A stretch of DNA of 44,367 nucleotides, taken from Pseudomonadota bacterium. Lineage in GTDB: Bacteria; Desulfobacterota; Syntrophorhabdia; Syntrophorhabdales; Syntrophorhabdaceae. The position numbers were made by a program, and so were the translations under genes. The notes under the pieces are model-generated. The model was not told the DNA's origin. It did no database searches and worked only from the letters and a program-made list of their open reading frames with translations. Positions 1-7,782 of this stretch are shown in pieces (position 1 is the stretch's first letter; every line of letters begins with the position of its first letter). The stretch covers positions 1 to 44,367 of the forward strand of contig JAPLKD010000194.1 of assembly GCA_026388245.1 (NCBI GenBank). The letters run 5' to 3'.

Positions 1-738
1 AAATATCCTGTCGTCCTTATTAAACCTCATGGTTCCTTTTCTTTCCAGTTCGTCGAGCATCGTTATCGTGACCTTTTCCGGGTCCGCGTCTCTCGATATA
101 AATTCCCTCTTGAAATCTATATAACCGGCAAGGTCCTTCTTCTCGTGCCTGCCGAAGACGATGGCATTTCTGTAATCAATGTACCGTACATCCTGAAAGT
201 GTGCCCTCAGGGCTTCCTCGCCGTTCTCGGCAGAAAAGCCCCTGATAACCCGCCGCAGGTTTGTAAAATCGAAAAACTTCTCCCCCTCCTGAAGCATTGA
301 CTCGCTGTGTGTTATGACAAGAAAAATGCCCGAAGGCCTTAAAAGTCTCTTTGCCTCTTCAATTTCTTCGGGAAAAAAATACAGGGAATAGGCAGAGACA
401 ACAAGGTCAAAGGAGCCGTCAGGCATATCTATGGGGCAGGGAAGGATATGTTTTTGAAACAGTGCGGTTTTCGATATTCCGCGAGCGGCGCTTAAGAAGG
501 AGGACTCGTTTTCGGCAAGACAGTCGATGCCGAGGATAATGTCGAATCCGCCCCGCAATCCATCTTCGAACCATCCGTAACCACATCCGAGATCGAGAAC
601 GTCTTTTATCCCGTCCCAATCGATCATATTAACCGCTATTGACCGTATGTCCTCCTTGTTCTCGGAGTGCTTCTTTATCATCTCGCCGATGGTTCTGTGG
701 AAAACCAGGTCAGAATAGCTGTGTATGATTTCCCTCAT
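1..738 (-). CDS. Class I SAM-dependent methyltransferase, 3' end cut by window edge
   Basis: The reading frame starts at ATG 738 and stays open for 246 codons to base 1, so the C-terminus lies outside the window. Near residue 60 it has the SAM-binding glycine motif VLDLGCGYGWFEDG, followed by an acidic strand end (GIDCLAEN). A motif IV-like segment DGSFDLVVSAYSLYFF and then an RLLRPSGIFLVITHS strand complete a typical Rossmann methyltransferase core. The substrate cannot be told from the sequence. It is divergent from the FmdB-like gene, with about 180 bp between them. The frame and motifs are clear; the function beyond methyl transfer is not. Confidence 0.8.
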   Translation of the reverse strand, partial: MREIIHSYSDLVFHRTIGEMIKKHSENKEDIRSIAVNMIDWDGIKDVLDLGCGYGWFEDGLRGGFDIILGIDCLAENESSFLSAARGISKTALFQKHILPCPIDMPDGSFDLVVSAYSLYFFPEEIEEAKRLLRPSGIFLVITHSESMLQEGEKFFDFTNLRRVIRGFSAENGEEALRAHFQDVRYIDYRNAIVFGRHEKKDLAGYIDFKREFISRDADPEKVTITMLDELERKGTMRFNKDDRIF

Positions 739-823
739 TTTGCATATATATCGTAACCGTCTTTTTTTGTAAACGAAAAACTGACGGCGTTTGGTTGAGC
801 GCTAATGATTGAGTGCTTATAGG

Positions 824-852
824 TTGACAAAACCCCTGTGAGTGTCTAAATA
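824..852 (+). promoter_or_regulatory. Sigma-70 type promoter for the FmdB-like gene
   Basis: A perfect -35 TTGACA (824-829) is followed by a 17-bp spacer and a -10 like TAAATA (847-852). The GTG start lies about 60 bases after the predicted transcription start. Seen by eye only. Confidence 0.55.
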
Positions 853-919
853 TAAAGAACAATAAATTTAATAGGGATTTCGCGTTCTAAACATTCTATT
901 CTACCAAGGGGGTACGAAG

Positions 920-1261
920 GTGCCGATTTACGAATACTACTGTGGGGCCTGTCACAAAAGGTCATCTTTTTTGCTCTTAAGGGTATCCGAGGAGATCGAT
1001 CCTTACTGTAAGGCCTGTGGCAGCAAAGACGTAAAAAAGCTCATCTCCCGCGTTTCTGTTCCCAAAAGCGAGGAGAAAAGGATGGAAAGTCTCCTCGATC
1101 CCTCGAAGTTTTCAGGCCTCGACGAAAACGATCCGCGAAGCGTGGAGCGCGTTATGAGGAAAATGGGGAGAGAGCTTGGCGATGAGCTTGGCGAGGGCTT
1201 TGAAGAGTCCATGGAAGAGGCGCTGAACGAGCCGCAATCTACGCCGGAAAAAGATTTCTGA
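920..1261 (+). CDS. FmdB-family zinc ribbon protein
   Basis: This 113-residue protein begins with the FmdB-type zinc ribbon: MPIYEYYCGAC followed by a second pair PYCKACG, giving four cysteines (C8, C11, C30, C33) suited to bind one zinc. The rest is acidic and helical, with a run of residues around EELGDELGEGFEESMEEAL typical of the variable tail of this family. The family is named after a regulator linked to formamide metabolism, but most members have no known role. The start is GTG at 920, preceded by the purine-rich AAGGGGGTACGAAG. The 3' end overlaps the convergent Sua5/YrdC gene by 23 bp. Confidence 0.85.
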   Translation: MPIYEYYCGACHKRSSFLLLRVSEEIDPYCKACGSKDVKKLISRVSVPKSEEKRMESLLDPSKFSGLDENDPRSVERVMRKMGRELGDELGEGFEESMEEALNEPQSTPEKDF

Positions 1262-1853
1262 GAGTCCCCTTCCCCTCTCTTAATACTTCTGCCCTGTCAT
1301 CTACAAGGCTGATTACCGTTGATGGTTCACCTGCCAGGATACCGCCGTCAACAACAAGATCAACGCTCCCCTTAAATTTTTTCTCAATGTCTCTGGGGTC
1401 TGTCAGTATGGCTTCTCCAGCGAACCGCGCGCTTGTATTTATGAGCGGTCTTTCTATTAACCCTGCAATGCCAACGGGCACGGGGTGACCGGGTATTCTT
1501 ATGCCAACTTCTTTTTTAACGGTCATGAGGAGTTTCGGCATGATCTTTCTTGCCTTGAGAACAAACGTATATGGGCCGGGCAGACACCTCTTCAGGGTCT
1601 CGAAGGAAAGGTCGCTCATGACGGCATATGTACTTATATCCTTGAAGTCCCTGCATATTATACTCAGTGCCCTCTTTTCGTCGAGCCTTTTTATGAGATA
1701 AAGCTTCCTTATCGCCTTAATATTGAAAAGGTCACAGCCCATTCCGTAAAAGGTGTCTGTCGGATAAGCGATTATGCCGCCGTTTATCAGGGTTTCTCTG
1801 ATGAGTTGCGTTATTTTCCTTCTGGGTCGTTGCGGGTCCCATTCTACTATCAT
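1239..1853 (-). CDS. Sua5/YciO/YrdC family protein (threonylcarbamoyl-AMP synthase)
   Basis: The 204-residue protein has the YrdC fold signatures: YPTDTFYG at residues 30-37, a basic patch IKRLDEKRALSII, the central GPYTFVLKA strand, GIRIPGHP, and late segments NTSARFAGE and STVISL. In this family such residues bind threonine, bicarbonate and ATP to make the L-threonylcarbamoyl-adenylate used for the t6A37 tRNA modification. The start ATG overlaps the stop of the upstream methyltransferase by 4 bp, so the two are translationally coupled. Length fits a short TsaC-like or YciO-like protein without the Sua5 C-terminal domain; which of these it is cannot be decided here. Confidence 0.85.
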   Translation of the reverse strand: MIVEWDPQRPRRKITQLIRETLINGGIIAYPTDTFYGMGCDLFNIKAIRKLYLIKRLDEKRALSIICRDFKDISTYAVMSDLSFETLKRCLPGPYTFVLKARKIMPKLLMTVKKEVGIRIPGHPVPVGIAGLIERPLINTSARFAGEAILTDPRDIEKKFKGSVDLVVDGGILAGEPSTVISLVDDRAEVLREGKGTLRNLFPA

Positions 1854-2446
1854 CTTTTCCTTCCTATAAATTTTGCTGTGGCCCTTCTGTTGTTCATAGA
1901 TGCCGAAATTGTCTCTTCATAAAACAACAGTTGAAAATCCCTGAAAAACGAGATGAGCTCCCCGTCTTCCAGCAGATAGTCAGGGTTTCTCTGATGGTGC
2001 CTCCCTCTCTCGCTCGCGGTGTTCGCTGTGTAGATTTCCACTTCATTCTGCCGCTTCAAAAAGGTCTCATAGATAAGAATCCCTCCTTTTCTCAACATGT
2101 CCGGTATGTCCCTCATAATATCTCTCAGTAAAAAGTAGAATACAATCACGCAGTCAGCCGAATTGTCTTTGAAGGGCATCGTGGCAGCATCGCCATGAAT
2201 AATTGATATGGGGTGCCCTGCTGATTCTGTGGTCTCCTTTGCAATGCGGATTGCCTCCATGGATTTTTCTAAACCATACACACAAAAACCTTTTTTCGCA
2301 AGAAATATGCTGTCCCTTCCGTTTCCCATGGCGACATCGATTACCTTTTTCCCCGGGATTACCTGCCAGAACTTTTGCAGCAGATCATGGGGCTCTGTGG
2401 CTCCGTCGTAATATCCATTCCTGTATTTTTTGTCCCAGTCTACCAT
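1850..2446 (-). CDS. TehB-like class I SAM-dependent methyltransferase
   Basis: The 198-residue protein contains WDKKYRNGYYDGATEP at the N-terminus, the SAM motif KVIDVAMGNGRDSIFLAKKG near residue 35, a GLEKS acidic loop, HGDAATMPF, and a late MLRKGGILIYETF strand. The arrangement resembles the TehB/thiopurine methyltransferase-like group. In the SAM motif a Gly is replaced (VAMGNG instead of DxGxG), which many TehB-like proteins tolerate. It is the first gene of a two-gene minus-strand unit with the Sua5/YrdC gene, overlapping it by 4 bp. The substrate is unknown. Confidence 0.75.
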   Translation of the reverse strand: MVDWDKKYRNGYYDGATEPHDLLQKFWQVIPGKKVIDVAMGNGRDSIFLAKKGFCVYGLEKSMEAIRIAKETTESAGHPISIIHGDAATMPFKDNSADCVIVFYFLLRDIMRDIPDMLRKGGILIYETFLKRQNEVEIYTANTASERGRHHQRNPDYLLEDGELISFFRDFQLLFYEETISASMNNRRATAKFIGRKR

Positions 2447-2516
2447 TTACTATATTATATTGCATTCATGGCATATGAAGAATAGATTTTTTTGTTTGGT
2501 GATGTTATAAGAAACC

Positions 2517-3173
2517 ATGGCCATACGGGTAGTGTTTTTCGACTGTGACGGAACTTTAACGAAGGTAAAAAGCAGTTGGGAGTACATCCACAGAAGGCTC
2601 AACATCTGGGACAATCATGCTGATGAATATCAGATGCTTTTCCGTGAAGGAAAAATAAATTATGATGAGTTTTGCAGAAGGGATGCCCTTTTGTGGAGGG
2701 GCCTCAACCTTACTGATGTAGTGGAAATCATAAAGGAAATACCCTATCAGGAGGGCGCCGGAGAGACGGTGGCAACCCTGAGGGGCATGGGCATTTTTAC
2801 GGTCATTCTCTCTACAGGGCTGTCTTTTCTTGTAAACAGGGTCAGGGATGATCTTGGTGTCCACATGTCTCTGTCCAACGATTTGCTTGTAGAAGACGGG
2901 GTGCTTACCGGGGGGACAGCAATCAATGTCCAGTATAATAAAAAGGGTTACTGGGTCAATAAGGTTTTGAAAGAAAAGGGGCTGAACAGGCTTGCCTCCT
3001 GTGCTGTTGGAGACGGTGAGGGCGACAGGGACATGTTTGATGCGGTAAGCGTATCCATAATGTACGGTTCTGACAACAACGTTGTGCCTTCTTCTGTTTA
3101 TACAATTCATGAAGGACCGCTTACAAAGGTGGTAGAAATTATTAAGGGTCATTCGGGCGACAATGAAGTGTAA
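2517..3173 (+). CDS. HAD-superfamily phosphatase, SerB-like (IB subfamily)
   Basis: The 218-residue protein carries the four HAD motifs in order: nucleophile motif FFDCDGTLT at residues 8-15, ILSTGLSF for motif II, a conserved lysine around NKKGYW, and GDGEGDRDMFDAV for motif IV. The helical cap inserted after motif I matches the phosphoserine-phosphatase-like IB class. The true substrate is uncertain because many such proteins act on other small phosphomonoesters. No strong ribosome-binding site precedes ATG 2517. The 3' end overlaps the NlpC/P60 lipoprotein gene by 11 bp, so the two are probably co-translated. Confidence 0.8.
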   Translation: MAIRVVFFDCDGTLTKVKSSWEYIHRRLNIWDNHADEYQMLFREGKINYDEFCRRDALLWRGLNLTDVVEIIKEIPYQEGAGETVATLRGMGIFTVILSTGLSFLVNRVRDDLGVHMSLSNDLLVEDGVLTGGTAINVQYNKKGYWVNKVLKEKGLNRLASCAVGDGEGDRDMFDAVSVSIMYGSDNNVVPSSVYTIHEGPLTKVVEIIKGHSGDNEV

Positions 3174-3624
3174 GGTTGCCGGTATTTTCGCTGTTTTTCT
3201 TGTCTTAATTTTTATAACAGGCTGTGCCCCGAAAAAGGTCAAGACATACGAGCACATATCAGACATACGGAGCGAGGTTGTTCAATCAGCCGTTAACATG
3301 CTTGGAAAACCATACAAAAATGGAGCCAAGGGACCGGATTCCTTTGATTGCAGCGGACTCGCTTACTACGTTTACAAGAAATCAGGTGTTTCATTACCTG
3401 TCTCTACGGACAAACTGATCAGAATAGGATACGAAATCCAGAGAAGCGAGGTGCTCCCTGGCGATCTTGTCTTTTTTAAAATAAAAAAGGACCTCCATGC
3501 CGGTATCATGCTTAACAGCAGGGAGTTTATACACGCATCCAAGTCAAGGGGCGTTGCCGTGGATGATGTGGATACAAATTACTGGAAAAAATCGCTGATT
3601 GGTTACAGAAGCATATTATACTAA
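3163..3624 (+). CDS. NlpC/P60 family peptidoglycan hydrolase lipoprotein
   Basis: The 153-residue protein opens with a lipoprotein signal ending in the lipobox ITGC, with Cys21 as the lipidated residue. The NlpC/P60 domain follows: catalytic Cys63 in FDCSGL, His112 in DLHAGIML and a third polar residue His124 in EFIHASKSRGV. Such enzymes are cysteine endopeptidases that cut peptide stems of peptidoglycan, here from the periplasmic face of a membrane. It overlaps the upstream phosphatase gene by 11 bp. Length and motif order are normal for a minimal Spr-like member. Confidence 0.9.
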   Translation: MKCKVAGIFAVFLVLIFITGCAPKKVKTYEHISDIRSEVVQSAVNMLGKPYKNGAKGPDSFDCSGLAYYVYKKSGVSLPVSTDKLIRIGYEIQRSEVLPGDLVFFKIKKDLHAGIMLNSREFIHASKSRGVAVDDVDTNYWKKSLIGYRSILY

Positions 3625-3629
3625 CGACA

Positions 3630-4136
3630 CTATCTCTTCAGAAATTCTCCGAGGGTTATCGTTTTATAATGTTTTCCCTTCAGAAATGAGAGGATTTTGT
3701 TAAAATCCTTCTTTGGTATATACCCGGGTACCTGTGCTATGCGCTTTCCCGATGGCTCAAGCAGCGCTATGGTCGGGTAGCCTCTTATATTATAGAGTGA
3801 GGCAATGTCCCTCTTTTTATCCACATCGATCCTTACATACACCACATCTTTCTTCAGGATAGGGTTAATCTCTTTATCATTCAGGACATCACGGTCCATC
3901 GCATCGCAATACCCTCAATACCGGCTGTAAAAATAAAGAAGTGCGGGCTTGTCCTCTTTTGTTGCCCTTTTCAGCCCGTCTGTGTATTCGTCTGCCACAA
4001 GCTGTGTGCAGGAGAGAGCGAGGAAACCGAGGATAAGAATCTTTATTTTGAATAGTTTTATCAAAGCCTGTTTAAAAGTCCTTTTTCTCCATAAGTTTAC
4101 ACCGTCCATATGCCCTTTTACAACAAGTAATCGCAT
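3630..4136 (-). CDS. Candidate selenoprotein: exported thioredoxin-fold protein with UxxC redox motif
   Basis: Two adjacent frames (4136-3918 and 3914-3630) are separated only by an in-frame TGA at 3917-3915. Read through, they give one 168-residue thioredoxin-like protein: a hydrophobic export signal (KILILGFLALSC, around residues 30-45), the strand ALLYFYSRY, then U-G-Y-C (positions 74-77), then AMDRDVLNDKE. After that come a VVYVRIDVDKK strand, the cis-Pro loop IRGYPTIALLEPSGK, and a C-terminal helix. The TGA sits exactly where the family has the first cysteine of CxxC. Known UxxC thioredoxin-like selenoproteins make selenocysteine the natural reading. A point mutation, or an error changing TGC/TGT to TGA, is the alternative. 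ATG 4109 is another possible start. Confidence 0.7.
3884..3897 (-). other. Weak candidate bacterial SECIS hairpin
   Basis: On the minus-strand transcript a stem GGAC/GTCC encloses the loop CGTGAT. The loop begins about 21 bases after the TGA and has G as its second base, as described for bacterial SECIS elements. The stem is only 4 bp, so this is suggestive, not convincing. Confidence 0.3.
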
Positions 4137-4147
4137 CTTCTCATTCT

Positions 4148-4413
4148 CTAACAGTACCGCTCATGCACAGGTATAATGGTTTTTGGCTTTCCCGGGGACA
4201 TTTTCACATAAAAGTGTCCCTGTAATTTCCAGGAGAAGTTCTTGAACAAATCCGTTCGGGCAATGGTGACAGCCGCCATTACTCCCTGCTGTGAGGCAAC
4301 ACGGATATGCCCTATTCCCTTTCCAATACATCCCGGACAAGTTTCTTCTTCTCCTTCTTTGTGAGTGTATTTATTTGTGGTGAATGAATGCTCTCATTAT
4401 AAGGGTTTACCAT
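4148..4413 (-). pseudogene. Small hypothetical gene broken by a one-base shift
   Basis: From ATG 4413 the frame reads MVNPYNESIHSPQ and then a lysine-rich segment ending LVRDVLERE before a TAG at 4314-4312. A neighbouring frame continues at once with GIGHIRVASQQGVMAAV and runs to a TAG at 4150-4148, ending in TIIPVHERYC. Adding one base in the AAAGGGAA run would join them into about 88 residues (VLER-GIGHIRV). The product is not recognised. Its stop lies about 11 bases before the selenoprotein-candidate start, so the two could form an operon. A rival frame in the same DNA contains CPGC but has no good start. Confidence 0.4.
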
Positions 4414-4423
4414 GCTAAGTCAA
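4396..4423 (-). promoter_or_regulatory. Possible sigma-70 promoter, minus strand
   Basis: On the minus strand TTGACT (4423-4418) is followed by a 16-bp spacer and a perfect TATAAT (4401-4396). It could serve the small broken gene and the selenoprotein candidate. However, ATG 4413 lies inside the spacer, so if this promoter is real the small gene must start further down. Confidence 0.45.
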
Positions 4424-4490
4424 TGATATTATAAGCTAATTAATGATAATTGTAAACAGGCTTTAAACGAATCAAACAAGGGGGAGAAAT

Positions 4491-5151
4491 ATGACTGAAC
4501 AGGAAAAGAGTGGTAGTCCGGAATTTTTATACCTGCCTCTCGATAGTATTATTGTGGAGGAACAGATTCGCTCAAGGATCAATACAGAGGGGGGAGTCTT
4601 TTAAAGCCCTTATGGAATCCATTAAAGAACGGGGCGTCATAGAACCCATTATCGTGACACCAAGGGGTGATAAGTACCTTCTCGTTTGCGGGGAAAGACG
4701 GTATATGGCATCTTTGATGCTTGATATGGAATCCATACCGGTGCGTATCCTTGATGCGGCCACGCAGAAGGATGAGATACTCGCATATCAGTTAACAGAA
4801 AACCTCCAGAGAGAAGACCTCAATTATATTGATCAAGCAAAGGGCATATTGGCCTATATTCAGGCGAAGCATCCTGATAAAGGGTACGATGTGGAAGGGG
4901 TGATGGGGGAGTTGGTAGTCTATTTACGGAGGCCGGAAGACTTACTTCAGGAAATCCGTGCAACAGTTGCACAGATTGCAGAAATAGCCGGAAAGTCAAT
5001 ACGGACGCTGTATAACGGACTTTCACTTTTAAAACTTTCTGATGAGATTCAGGCAGCAATTCGGGCAGAAAATCTTCCCGTTTCTCAGGGATATCTCTTC
5101 GCCGCAAATCTTGATTGCCCCGACCTTTCGAAGGCAGTGAATAGTGAATAG
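4491..5151 (+). pseudogene. ParB/Spo0J-like DNA-binding protein gene, frameshifted and 3'-truncated
   Basis: The gene starts at ATG 4491 behind a strong GGGGGAG site and reads MTEQEKSGSPEFLYLPLDSI. The frame is lost in a run of six G at about 4590-4595; removing one G restores TEGESFKALMESIKERGVIEP. The ParB nuclease-like domain then follows, with PIIVTPRGDKYLLVCGERRYMAS and the box LTENLQREDLNYIDQAKG. The helix-turn-helix is VAQIAEIAGKSIRTLYNGLSLLKL. The protein stops at NLDCPDLSKAVNSE, where the end is made of a GTGAATA tandem repeat, so the usual C-terminal domain is missing. A 15-bp palindrome (4958-4972) sits just before the helix-turn-helix. Three decayed relatives occur elsewhere in the window. 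Confidence 0.8.
4958..4972. repeat. Palindrome inside the ParB-like gene (copy 1)
   Basis: The arms GTGCAAC and GTTGCAC flank a single central A. It is centred on the Thr-Val codons nine residues before the GKSIRTL motif, the same place as the longer palindromes in the decayed copies. Confidence 0.7.
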
Positions 5152-5183
5152 TGAATAGTGCTGAAGGCAGTGAATGGTGAATG
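5137..5183 (+). repeat. GTGAATA-type short tandem repeat
   Basis: Repeated GTGAATA units, then a degenerate set around GCAGTGAATGGTGAATG, form the end of the ParB-like frame and the DNA after it. The complementary pattern TTCACTA recurs inside the signal peptide of the TPM gene near 28083-28108. Confidence 0.6.
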
Positions 5184-5290
5184 ATATCGGAAATCTTTCC
5201 AGGTTTTCATTCCGAAATCCAATATCCGCAATCCGCAATCGATATATTCCGTACGGTTTAATCCTGCCGAAGGCGGGACAATGGGATGGG

Positions 5291-5360
5291 GGTATTAAGT
5301 AATTCTGTAATAGTATTTTCCCTTGCAAATTAATTAAGATTGCAGGAGAATTAAGAAAAG
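5291..5360 (+). repeat. 70-bp dispersed repeat, copy A
   Basis: This block matches 21987-22056 at 66 of 70 positions without gaps (four substitutions counted by eye). It begins GGTATTAAGTAATTCTG and ends GGAGAATTAAGAAAAG. It contains no gene I can support. The DNA from 5361 to 5460 holds a short open frame (CGIAVPLLLFQEERQ) that I do not recognise. Confidence 0.8.
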
Positions 5361-5465
5361 GATGTTGGGGATCAAGACTAAATGTGGCATTGCAGTACCC
5401 CTTTTACTTTTCCAGGAGGAACGCCAAACAGCTTCCTTGTCAAAGGTCGATCCCTCTGTTTTTAC

Positions 5466-5494
5466 TTGACATGAAATACTGAAAAACATAATAT
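5466..5494 (+). promoter_or_regulatory. Promoter of the HEPN/MNT pair
   Basis: TTGACA (5466-5471), a 17-bp spacer and TAATAT (5489-5494) form a near-consensus promoter. The predicted start near 5501 favours ATG 5526, not the upstream TTG at 5505, as the HEPN start codon. Confidence 0.6.
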
Positions 5495-5525
5495 CTTTAA
5501 ATAATTGCAAGATACCGGTAAGCTA

Positions 5526-5957
5526 ATGAAAGACAGCCAAAAAAAAGATATACAAGACATAACCTTCGATATTAAGAAGACGGTAGACTATTGGGTTGAA
5601 AGCGCGACATACGATTTTGAGACAGGAAAGGTTCTCATTAAATCAAAGAGATACCCTTATGCGCTTTTTTTCGGTCATCTTGCACTCGAAAAAATTCTTA
5701 AAGCCTTAATCGTCAAAGCAACCGGTCAACACGCTCCTTATTCACATTCATTAACATTCCTTGCCGATAAGACAACCATAGAAATTCCGGAAACAACCAT
5801 GGATAGGCTTGCAGAGTATATTGAGTTTCATATTGAGTCCAGATATCCAGACGAAAATAGGGAATTTTATAATAAATGCTCGAAAGGATTTACTATCCTA
5901 AAATATAATGAAATTGAAGAGGTATATAATTGGTTGACCAAGAAATTAGAAATGTGA
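5526..5957 (+). CDS. HEPN domain protein, toxin-like partner of an MNT pair
   Basis: The protein has about 143 residues from ATG 5526; a TTG at 5505 would add seven. It is largely helical, with the HEPN hallmark segment YPYALFFGHLALEKILKALI, then HSLTFLADK and a C-terminal helix EFYNKCSKGFTILKYNEIEE. HEPN proteins of this size paired with minimal nucleotidyltransferases form a toxin-antitoxin type in which HEPN is often an RNase. I do not see the classical RxxxxH ribonuclease motif, so the RNase role is uncertain. The next gene overlaps it by 28 bp, as usual for such pairs. Confidence 0.8.
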   Translation: MKDSQKKDIQDITFDIKKTVDYWVESATYDFETGKVLIKSKRYPYALFFGHLALEKILKALIVKATGQHAPYSHSLTFLADKTTIEIPETTMDRLAEYIEFHIESRYPDENREFYNKCSKGFTILKYNEIEEVYNWLTKKLEM

Positions 5958-6346
5958 TTGTAAAATTTGTAGATCTGTTGGCTACAAAGGGCATCCGTGT
6001 AAAAAAGGCTGTATTGTATGGCTCCCATGCTTCGGGAAGGGCTAATTCAGACAGTGATCTGGATGTTGCCATTATATCACCTGATTTTGGAAAAGACAGA
6101 TATGAAGAAAGAAAAACCCTTTTACAGACAGCATGGAGGGTGGACCCGAGAATTGAGCCAATACCTCTTTCGTTGAAATCTTACGAACATGATACCTGGA
6201 TTCCACTTATTCACGAAATCAGACAAAAAGGGGTAGAGTTAGATTTACATGCCGCTGTTAAGCCTGCAGCAAAACCAGGCAGATTGTCAGGGCCATACAA
6301 CAAGCCATCAAAACCTCGCAGGATCACTATACCATCGCAAAAATAA
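5930..6346 (+). CDS. Minimal nucleotidyltransferase (MNT) domain protein
   Basis: The 138-residue protein has the polymerase-beta-type motif LYGSHASGRANSDSDLDVAII, with the GSxxxGxxxxxSDxD pattern that binds nucleotide and metal. A third acidic position may lie near IEPIPLS. In HEPN/MNT modules the MNT protein acts as antitoxin, in studied cases by adding AMP to HEPN. The tail after residue 110 (AAVKPAAKPGRLSG onward) is basic and proline-rich, longer than a minimal member and likely unstructured. It starts inside the HEPN gene with a 28-bp overlap. Confidence 0.85.
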   Translation: MVDQEIRNVIVKFVDLLATKGIRVKKAVLYGSHASGRANSDSDLDVAIISPDFGKDRYEERKTLLQTAWRVDPRIEPIPLSLKSYEHDTWIPLIHEIRQKGVELDLHAAVKPAAKPGRLSGPYNKPSKPRRITIPSQK

Positions 6347-6650
6347 AGGATTTTAAAAATATGGCAAAAGAGTCCTGTCCCCGAACGGGGGAATGACAGT
6401 GAGCTTGATAAAATGTCTTTAACTGTTCACTAACGACTATTCACTGAATCACTGCCGCAATGGGATGGGGGAAGGCGACATCCACAACCACTCGCTTCTT
6501 CCTGCTACCAATAGATTTGAAATTTAATGAACTATCCATGCTTTCATGTGGTTATCATTAATAATGCCAGGTATAATTATTTTCTTGAAAAAGCAATTGG
6601 ATTTTAGAGAAAATATCAAAAGTTTAGGGCGAGGCAATAAACAGTTTCTG

Positions 6651-7718
6651 ATGTGGAACAAACTATTTGATAGAATGCATGCTTTTCGTCTGCTGGCTTT
6701 GCAGAACATCTTTTGCCTGGTCTTTTTTCTTGTTCTTCTGGGTATTGGTTCGGTAGTTTTTGCTTCTGAAAAAGAAGAGACTGTACCGTCGACAAACCTG
6801 GTAACCTCGGCTTTCCAAAAAGAAGGAACTGTCCAGTTTTTTGAGCATCTCTCGCTGGGCGTAAAAGTCAAACGCCTCTTAAATAGCCACACTTCCTACG
6901 AATTCGGCAACCCCTATCCTCCCTATCAGGCACCTCTCAGCAAGTTGGAGTTTCCACTGGACTCATGGTGGGGCGGGGGAGTGATGAGGTTGAGTTACCC
7001 CAGGTTCTCAATTGGCGTTGAAGTGCTCACAAATGCCTTGGGTGATGCCGGCGGGCGTTTCAGAGATTCTGATTGGGAGGATGATAATAACATTGACATG
7101 AAAACCACCTATAGTGTTTCGAGATGCCGTATGGAACCCAGTTACATGACCCAGGGTGATATAGATATGGAAGTCTCCGACTGGCTGGGGCTGCCTTCCT
7201 GGTTCAGTCTGCGTCCTGTAGTAGGATTACGTTATCAGTATTTCCGCCTGGTTGCCCACAACGGAATACAATACGACTTGTGGACAGGGACGCCTAATAT
7301 AAACATGCCGCAAAACGGCATCCGTTTTAAACAGACATACTGGCAATACTTTATGGGAGTACGTTTGGGTACAGACCTGGGACAATATGTCGGGGTACCA
7401 GACCTCAAATTCAATGCTCAACTGAACTGGGCTTATGTGGAAGGCAGCAACGAAGATACCCATCTGCTCAGAAATGATGGTAAGCGGTTCACCTATGAGG
7501 ATACGTATGGTGATGCATGGTATGCTTCCATCGGCCTGAAGAAAGGTTTGACAAAGAACCTCGCGCTGAGTGCAGAAATGGATTATCTCCGGATCAACAC
7601 AACCGGTTCACATCGCTGGTTAATCCGTTCCGAAGGCATTGACTTAAGTTGTGGCAACGGGGTCAAGGTCTGGTCGGAACAGATAGGCCTCTCACTGACC
7701 CTGCAATATAGTTTTTAA
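6651..7718 (+). CDS. Omptin-family (A26) outer-membrane protease-like protein
   Basis: From ATG 6651 the protein has 355 residues; an upstream ATG at 6546 would add 35 that look unlike a signal. The signal peptide ends around GSVVFA-SEKE. The rest aligns by eye with OmpT-type barrels: GGRFRDSDWEDDNN matches the segment holding the first catalytic Asp pair. VEGSNEDTHLLRNDGKRFTYED matches the Asp-x-His catalytic segment and the following strand, and the C-terminus ends in an aromatic strand, LTLQYSF. All four catalytic positions appear kept, so an active surface protease is plausible. A non-enzymatic barrel of the same shape is the alternative. Confidence 0.7.
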   Translation: MWNKLFDRMHAFRLLALQNIFCLVFFLVLLGIGSVVFASEKEETVPSTNLVTSAFQKEGTVQFFEHLSLGVKVKRLLNSHTSYEFGNPYPPYQAPLSKLEFPLDSWWGGGVMRLSYPRFSIGVEVLTNALGDAGGRFRDSDWEDDNNIDMKTTYSVSRCRMEPSYMTQGDIDMEVSDWLGLPSWFSLRPVVGLRYQYFRLVAHNGIQYDLWTGTPNINMPQNGIRFKQTYWQYFMGVRLGTDLGQYVGVPDLKFNAQLNWAYVEGSNEDTHLLRNDGKRFTYEDTYGDAWYASIGLKKGLTKNLALSAEMDYLRINTTGSHRWLIRSEGIDLSCGNGVKVWSEQIGLSLTLQYSF

Positions 7719-7782
7719 TGGAGTGTAAAAAATAAAAGTTCACCAGGAGATCTGGTTAACTAACTTTAGGGGTGGTACAATA

